Virus record (IMG/VR): IMGVR_UViG_3300048834_000280
Span: 1-32,049 of that record
Origin: a virus
Reading direction: 5' to 3' (one strand)
Length of the DNA stretch: 32,049 nucleotides
In this document: one piece after another, positions 27,512 to 32,049 of the stretch
Layout: the number at the start of each line of letters is the position of its first letter
Position numbering within the stretch: the stretch's first letter is position 1
The notes under the pieces: model-generated
Databases searched by the model: none
What the model was told of the DNA's origin: nothing
What the model saw: only the letters and a program-made list of their open reading frames with translations
Position numbers and translations under genes: made by a program

Positions 27512-28483
27512 TTAGGCGATCAACACGCCCTGGAGCAACGCATTGCTCAGGGTCAGGTTGCCCGCGAAACCAATCAGCTTCACCATCGCATCTTGGTTGG
27601 TTGAGGTGCGCTCCCCGCCGATCGGCACCATGTTGCGCCGGCGGTGAGGCCGGTACTTCAGGAAGCTCGAATTCAGGAAGTACATGTGGTTGCCGGGGCA
27701 GCCGCCGCCGATGCCACCGTCGTAGATCACGTCGGCGCCCATGTACTTCAGCGACGAGAAGCCGGCTTTACCCTGGCTGTCCGTCGTGATCCGCTGGATG
27801 CCCTGCAGGGACTGCCAGTAGAGATTGAAGTACGCATCGTCAGCGATGATCAGGTCCGGCTTGTCAGCGCCCCGCGAGCAGGACAGCCACAGCCGGTTCA
27901 TATAGCCGGTGATGTTGTCCTTGGTCGCTGCGGCACCCCCGTCGGTGGCTGCGCTGAACTTCTGGTTGCGGAAGAACACCCAGTTAGCGCGGTTGATGCC
28001 GCCGACAGTGCCCGTGGCCGGGTTGTCGGCGATCAGGAGCTGCAGGCCCCCGATTTGGCGACCACCGTAGCCAGTGCCGTCGCTGTAAGCGCCCAGCGAG
28101 ATGTTATTCGCCATCGTACGCATCGCGTTCTCGATGCGGCCTTCCAGCAGGTCGATAACCTGTTCCTTGCCGGAATTCTGGAGGTCTTCCAGGCCCGACA
28201 TCGAGACGGCCACAGCGGCTTGGGCGTAGTTGAACTCGGCCGCCGTCATCACGTCGGAGGGCGAGATGTTCAACTCGTCATACCCCGAGTACCACATGAA
28301 AGTGGCGTTTTCGGCGTAGTCCATCTCCTCGACGATGGTGCGCCCGCCATCGACGGGCTTGACGCGACCACGGCTCTTTAGCCGGTCGAGCAGGGCGTTG
28401 TTTTTGGTGACGTTGTCCTGGAGCACGCCGGAACGGTTCCGCAGCGTGGTGACGACGATCTCACCAAGGTTCGGAGAACTCAT
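27512..28483 (-). CDS. Major capsid protein (323 aa)
   Basis: AAGGA lies six bases before the ATG. The product has the usual layout of HK97-fold major capsid proteins: a helical start, an N-arm and E-loop-like part around RVKPVDGGRTIVEEMDYAEN, a spine-helix-like block QNSGKEQVIDLLEGRIENAMRTM, and a C-terminal beta part ending LTLSNALLQGVLIA. Its place directly after the scaffold gene agrees. No protease gene is visible, so processing is not evident. Confidence 0.9.
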   Translation of the reverse strand: MSSPNLGEIVVTTLRNRSGVLQDNVTKNNALLDRLKSRGRVKPVDGGRTIVEEMDYAENATFMWYSGYDELNISPSDVMTAAEFNYAQAAVAVSMSGLEDLQNSGKEQVIDLLEGRIENAMRTMANNISLGAYSDGTGYGGRQIGGLQLLIADNPATGTVGGINRANWVFFRNQKFSAATDGGAAATKDNITGYMNRLWLSCSRGADKPDLIIADDAYFNLYWQSLQGIQRITTDSQGKAGFSSLKYMGADVIYDGGIGGGCPGNHMYFLNSSFLKYRPHRRRNMVPIGGERTSTNQDAMVKLIGFAGNLTLSNALLQGVLIA

Positions 28484-28497
28484 GGCAATTCCTTAGG

Positions 28498-29538
28498 TTA
28501 GTTCAGTTCGCCGTCATAGGCGGCGGCCAGGGTATCGCGGAGTGAAAGGCTGGCTGGATCGAGCTTGACGGGGCCAGGGGCATTCCCGTTAACACTGACT
28601 GCTGCCGCCTTCGCACGAGCTGCCTGTTCAATCTGTGAGGCTGTCCGAGCGGCGTTGAGTCTTGCGATCTCACGTGCCCGCGGTCCCTCATGAAGCCAGG
28701 CGGCTTGGGTGTAAGCGTCGTCGAGGCCGGTTGCCTTTCCTGCGTTGATCAGCGCTGCCATAGTGTCCAGGTAGCCGGGCTCTTGAACGTAGACGTGGGC
28801 TGGGTCTGCGAGGAAAGTTTGCAAATCGGTTTCGACCTTCGTGCGCGCATTGTGTACTTCGGCGGCATCCCGTGTCAATAGGCCTTGCTCGAGCCGATTG
28901 ATCCGGGACATCAGCTCGGTCGAGATGGCCGGGGCACCACGGTGGGACAGTCCTCCGTCCTGCGGAGACGGGGCTTGGGTTGGCTCGACTGTGGGAATGT
29001 TGAAGGTCCGCTGAATCTCCTGCATCAGGGCCATCTTCTGCTCGGGGGAACCCTGACGTAGGATGCGGGCTGTCTCGAAGAGATTCACCATCGCGCCGTG
29101 GAAATTGCCGCCTTCAGCCTTCACCATCTCGGCGTAGGGAGCGAACGCAGCCTGGGTCTCCTCCCACGATTTGGAGTTCTTCCCGTACTTGTTCGCCATC
29201 TGCCCGATATGGGTCTCGTAGGCGTGGAACTCGTTGCGGATCTCCGGGGGCAGGGTTGCCCACTTCTCCCCGAGTCGGCCCTTGAGCCGCTCTGGGATAG
29301 GCCGGTCGTAGGAAGGAACTTCTTCCTCCTGCATTGGCTGCGGGGCGGACTCTTCTGCTTTTTCGGGAGCTGCCGTAGCAGCGGGTTCTTCCGCTGTCGG
29401 CTTGACGGGTGCCGCCTCTTCCTGTGCAGGGGGTGCCTGCGCCGCATCGTACGCTTGCGAGAGAGAATCGCGCAGAGACGAGTCTTCGGTGCTCGGAGTG
29501 TCGTCAGCGGGAACTTCGGTGTCGGTCGGGCTTGGCAT
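28498..29538 (-). CDS. Scaffold protein (346 aa)
   Basis: AAAGGA lies six bases before the ATG. The product is acidic, rich in Ala, Glu, Pro and Gln, with a disordered-looking N terminus and long helical parts (about 185-250 and 295-330), as expected of a podovirus scaffold. It stands directly before the major capsid gene. The 11-residue blocks SLRDSLSQAYD (21-31) and SLRDTLAAAYD (332-342) are near-copies at the two ends of the protein and may both bind capsid. Confidence 0.8.
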   Translation of the reverse strand: MPSPTDTEVPADDTPSTEDSSLRDSLSQAYDAAQAPPAQEEAAPVKPTAEEPAATAAPEKAEESAPQPMQEEEVPSYDRPIPERLKGRLGEKWATLPPEIRNEFHAYETHIGQMANKYGKNSKSWEETQAAFAPYAEMVKAEGGNFHGAMVNLFETARILRQGSPEQKMALMQEIQRTFNIPTVEPTQAPSPQDGGLSHRGAPAISTELMSRINRLEQGLLTRDAAEVHNARTKVETDLQTFLADPAHVYVQEPGYLDTMAALINAGKATGLDDAYTQAAWLHEGPRAREIARLNAARTASQIEQAARAKAAAVSVNGNAPGPVKLDPASLSLRDTLAAAYDGELN

Positions 29539-29541
29539 GGT

Positions 29542-29877
29542 CTATCCTTTAATACGGGCTATTAGCTCCTCGCGGAGGCCCTGGGCTGCGGTGAACTCCC
29601 GTTTGGGAGGGGGAAGGCGCTCATTCCCAACCTCGATGCAGCCATGCGCGCGGAGATGCTCGCGGTGGTGACTTCGACTCGTGATGGTCGAGCCATCGAT
29701 CATCGAGGTGTAGGGCTGGATGTCGGGCATGATCATGGGGCCTGTGCCGGCTAGGGAACGGCCGATCGGGGACCAGCGGCCCCCGAAGTTGGCCCATTTT
29801 TCCCCGTCGATAATAACGGTGTTATCCCCGGCCTTTTCCCGCAGCTCCCCGTCAATCCACACAAATGAGCGCTTCAT
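29542..29877 (-). CDS. Small conserved morphogenesis protein (111 aa)
   Basis: The start overlaps the previous stop (ATGA). The product contains IMPDIQPYTSMIDGSTITSR followed by SHHREHLRAHGCIEVGNE, a well-kept block of short podovirus proteins beside scaffold and portal genes. The His/Cys cluster (SHHREHLRAHGC) could bind metal. Role is unknown; a head or packaging part is likely. Confidence 0.75.
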   Translation of the reverse strand: MKRSFVWIDGELREKAGDNTVIIDGEKWANFGGRWSPIGRSLAGTGPMIMPDIQPYTSMIDGSTITSRSHHREHLRAHGCIEVGNERLPPPKREFTAAQGLREELIARIKG

Positions 29878-31178
29878 TCTCCAATCCTCAGGAGCATTTG
29901 ACGTTGTGCCCGGCGCCGTTTGGCCTGGGCTTCTTGGGCATCGACCTTCGCGTTGAGGGCTTCCATCCGCTGCATCATGCGCTCCATCATGCTGACGAAG
30001 GCTTCGGCTTCCTGCACTGATAGGGGCACAGGCGCATTGGCAGCAGCCTCTTCAGCCTCGGCGAAGGCTTTGCGAAGGGCTTCTTTGGTGTCCTCACGGT
30101 CCTCTTCACGGTCTTTGCGCTTTGGCTTCCTGTCGTCGTCTTCGACGTAGAAGGCCATGTCGCCAGCACCCGAGGTCTGCGAACCCTCGGGGGTCGGGCT
30201 GGAGAAGTTCAACCCAGCATCGAACATGCTGAGGCTGTAAGTCCCGCTCTCAGCCTCAACACTGTAGGCGCCCGAGGTACCTGCGATCAGACCGGCCTGC
30301 TGCCCGAGGAGAGCGTAGAAGCCGAAATCGGCCTTCATCACGAACTGGCCGGGAGCATCTTGCCCCGTGACTGAGTACGTGCCGAAGTCGGCAGCCATTG
30401 TCAGGTTGGCACCCCCGCGGCTGGAATCAGCGTCCATGCCGGTGAGGCTGTAGGTGCCTGAATCGGCTGTTAGGCGGCGCCCAATCTGAAGGCCGGCATC
30501 GTAGCCTGTGACAGCATAAGTGCCTTGATCGGCATCTTGCTCGTGGTCTAGCAGGCCCGCAGAGCCGGTGACTGTGTAAGCCCCCGGATCGCAGACGAGG
30601 GTCCACGAGGTTACGTTCGACGCAAACAGGGACGCGAGGTGCGGTAGGGGAGCTGCATCGCCTGAAGATGGCACAGAGCGATTAAGGAGCCCAATCTGTC
30701 CGGTATAGACATAGAAACCGGATTCGACCTCCATGATCCGATTTCGAGCAGAGTCGGCATCTTGCCCAGAGACCGTATAAGTCCCTGCATCCGCGGTGAG
30801 CTTGTACAGCAAGCCCCCAAGGCCATCTAGCAAAGCTAGGTGGGGCAAAGGTGCCGGACAAAGGACAGTAGTTCCGTCGGTAACAGTCCCACCGTAGAAT
30901 GTCTGACTATTGTCGAAACGTGTTGCTTGGGTGAGTGTTTGCGCCCCCGGCGTTGTTACCGTAGCTGCGTAGAAGGTCGAAGTGTTGTCAAAGCGAGCCG
31001 ACTGAACGAGCGGCGACACTACGGAGATACTCGCCCCGTAGAACGTCTGGGTATTGTCCAGTCGAGCGGTAACAACCAGATCCTGCCCAGGAATCGCCGT
31101 TGTTAGAGACGTATTCCAAGTGCCCGCCAGACCGGCCAAAGCCCGTCGGGAAGGAGGAACTGGATAACGAACGCTCAT
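29874..31178 (-). CDS. Repeat-rich virion protein with coiled-coil tail (434 aa)
   Basis: The start overlaps the stop of the 52-residue gene (ATGA). Residues 38-100 hold three copies of a 15-residue unit (ARLDNTQTFYGASIS type). Residues 128-323 hold about eight copies of a unit of the type D-x-G-x-Y-x-V-T-G-x-D-A. Residues 345-430 are charged and helical, including a Met/Glu/Ala-rich coiled coil. Such repeats are seen in several phage head or tail proteins and often vary in copy number. No enzyme motif is seen. It probably lies on the virion surface. Confidence 0.7.
   Translation of the reverse strand: MSVRYPVPPSRRALAGLAGTWNTSLTTAIPGQDLVVTARLDNTQTFYGASISVVSPLVQSARFDNTSTFYAATVTTPGAQTLTQATRFDNSQTFYGGTVTDGTTVLCPAPLPHLALLDGLGGLLYKLTADAGTYTVSGQDADSARNRIMEVESGFYVYTGQIGLLNRSVPSSGDAAPLPHLASLFASNVTSWTLVCDPGAYTVTGSAGLLDHEQDADQGTYAVTGYDAGLQIGRRLTADSGTYSLTGMDADSSRGGANLTMAADFGTYSVTGQDAPGQFVMKADFGFYALLGQQAGLIAGTSGAYSVEAESGTYSLSMFDAGLNFSSPTPEGSQTSGAGDMAFYVEDDDRKPKRKDREEDREDTKEALRKAFAEAEEAAANAPVPLSVQEAEAFVSMMERMMQRMEALNAKVDAQEAQAKRRRAQRQMLLRIGE
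30210..31067 (-). repeat. Two sets of tandem protein repeats in the 29874 gene
   Basis: Set one has three copies at residues 38-52, 61-75 and 86-100 with consensus [AT]R-DN-[ST]-TFY-x-x-x-[VI]. Set two has copies at 128-142, 151-164, 196-210, 215-230, 237-251, 262-275, 282-297 and 308-323, with consensus D-x-G-[TF]-Y-[ST]-[VL]-[TS]-G. A third element, PLPHLA, occurs at 111-115 and 177-182. Confidence 0.8.
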
Positions 31179-31333
31179 GTGCGGAGCCAGCTAGGTGGTT
31201 GCGGGGATGCCATCGTTAACGGAGGCAGTTCTGTAATCACCCCGGGGGAAGACGCGGGCAGAAAAATGACCGGCGGAGTTAACGGCGTCCGCGGAAGTGC
31301 CCGAAGAAGCAGTGGAACTGGATAAATAACCAT
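31175..31333 (-). CDS. Proline-rich small protein (52 aa)
   Basis: The ATG at 31333 follows the stop of the upstream gene directly, behind GGGAG at a spacing of about eight bases. The TGA overlaps the ATG of the next gene (ATGA). The 52-residue product is Pro/Leu-rich (MVIYPVPLLLRALPRTPLTPP), and its start resembles that of the next gene (YPVP followed by RAL). No family is recognised. The ribosome binding site and both overlaps support a real gene. Confidence 0.65.
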   Translation of the reverse strand: MVIYPVPLLLRALPRTPLTPPVIFLPASSPGVITELPPLTMASPQPPSWLRT

Positions 31334-31945
31334 TTAACGTCTCCCGGGGGGAGCCATCGGAGGAAGCGTTACGTAAGCGTCAATTACTACTCCACTCGAT
31401 ACAGCGTCCCCGCCCTCCCACGACGTGATGTTCGCCAACGAGGCGGATGCGTCCTGATAGACCCCAATGCCGACCGCGCCACCGCTCAGCACCGACGATG
31501 TATCGGTATAGGAGATGATCAGGACGCCGTCGATGTAGCCCTTGAGCACGCGATTCGCGCCGCTGACCTCAACCGTCAGCTCCACCTCCATCGGCACACT
31601 GCCGGCGTTGTTGAATGAGCCAACGTCGTCATCCAGATCGGTGGAGTTTTTCGTCAGCCACCAGTGATTGCCCGTGACGGAGAAGGCGTACTTGTTGGAG
31701 CCGGAGCGCATGCACTCCACGGACCAATAGGTCTGTGCTCCACCAGACACGCCCAGCGCATCGACAATGACGATCTTGCTGTACTGGTTGTTGCCGGTGG
31801 CCGCTCCGGTATAGACGTAGCCGATGTCATCCGTCGCCGCCGATGGGCCGGCCTCACCACCGGACTGCGTGATCGTGCCGCTGCCGCGCTGTTTGGACCA
31901 CGACCCGGCCAGTGCGCCGGAACCGCTGAATGCGTCGGTGGCCAT
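31334..31945 (-). CDS. Concanavalin A-like virion protein (203 aa)
   Basis: GGAG lies nine bases before the ATG. The product begins MATDAFSGSGALAGSWSKQ and continues with beta strands ending GYIDGVLIISYTD and LSGGAVGIGVYQD. These are typical of LamG/concanavalin A-like jelly-roll domains, which bind sugars or decorate capsids and tails. The C terminus is Pro-rich. In this position it is probably a virion surface protein; a carbohydrate ligand is an inference. Confidence 0.7.
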   Translation of the reverse strand: MATDAFSGSGALAGSWSKQRGSGTITQSGGEAGPSAATDDIGYVYTGAATGNNQYSKIVIVDALGVSGGAQTYWSVECMRSGSNKYAFSVTGNHWWLTKNSTDLDDDVGSFNNAGSVPMEVELTVEVSGANRVLKGYIDGVLIISYTDTSSVLSGGAVGIGVYQDASASLANITSWEGGDAVSSGVVIDAYVTLPPMAPPGRR

Positions 31946-32049
31946 CTACACGTACTCCACGGCCCCGCGCGTCCAGGTGGTGCGCGTGTTGCCGTACATA
32001 TCGACGTTGTATGGAGAACTCAGGCTGCCGCCCGCACTGGTGTTTGATG
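31946..32049 (-). CDS. C-terminal end of a virion protein (partial)
   Basis: The frame enters from the right edge and ends at TAG (31948-31946), directly before the ATG of the concanavalin-like gene. The visible 33 or so residues are Ser/Gly/Thr/Tyr-rich (NTSAGGSLSSPYNVDMYGN), consistent with a virion surface or neck protein. The rest lies outside the window. Confidence 0.6.
   Translation of the reverse strand, partial: SNTSAGGSLSSPYNVDMYGNTRTTWTRGAVEYV

Noticed and set aside
1-32049. CRISPR array, tRNA genes, insertion sequences, integrase
   Set aside because: No regularly spaced direct repeats, no tRNA cloverleaf pattern noticed and no transposase or recombinase motif in the reading frames.

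Overview
The window is part of a double-stranded DNA tailed-phage genome. It looks like a short-tailed (podovirus-type) phage of a high-GC proteobacterium, possibly a Burkholderia, Pseudomonas or Xanthomonas relative. The reasons are phage replication and virion genes, dense packing with many ATGA overlaps, a GC-rich base composition, no ribosomal or metabolic genes, adaptor/nozzle-type tail genes, large Ala/Gln-rich internal virion proteins and no tape-measure gene. Terminase, portal, endolysin and integrase are not visible and may lie outside the window.

Positions 1-836 carry no convincing gene. They hold five DnaA-box-like sequences (275-347), including a perfect inverted pair, then a long imperfect inverted repeat around a run of ten T, then a sigma70-type promoter (770-799). 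Small unknown genes follow (837-3497). A 16-bp exact match to the bacterial chromosomal centromere sequence parS lies at 1095-1110. A host-type DnaA cluster and a host-type parS within 1 kb resemble a miniature bacterial origin region and are the most notable feature here.

Positions 3494-5126 are a three-gene cassette of Ead/Ea22 type with lower GC than its surroundings. Positions 5229-8553 carry small early genes, a strong terminator (5846-5873) and several promoters. Three proteins of this left arm (genes at 1403, 5229 and 8287) share a C-terminal tail, and two of them are paralogous through most of their length.

Positions 8654-17666 are the DNA metabolism block, all on the + strand. It encodes a Cas4/RecB-like nuclease with four cysteines, a MazG-like pyrophosphohydrolase, a RecA-fold ATPase, a candidate ssDNA-binding protein, a ParB-domain/DNA-methyltransferase fusion, a UDG-like/family A DNA polymerase fusion and a DUF3987-like helicase/primase protein.

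Positions 17663-32049 are the late block, all on the - strand and so read from right to left. It encodes the end of a virion protein, a concanavalin-like virion protein, a 52-residue proline-rich protein, a repeat-rich virion protein, a small conserved morphogenesis protein, scaffold, major capsid protein, a head decoration candidate, a terminator/attenuator, head-tail connector proteins, a GNAT-like protein, internal virion (ejection) protein candidates, a tail fibre and a holin. Early and late blocks meet tail to tail at 17663-17666 with interlocked stop codons and no terminator in between.
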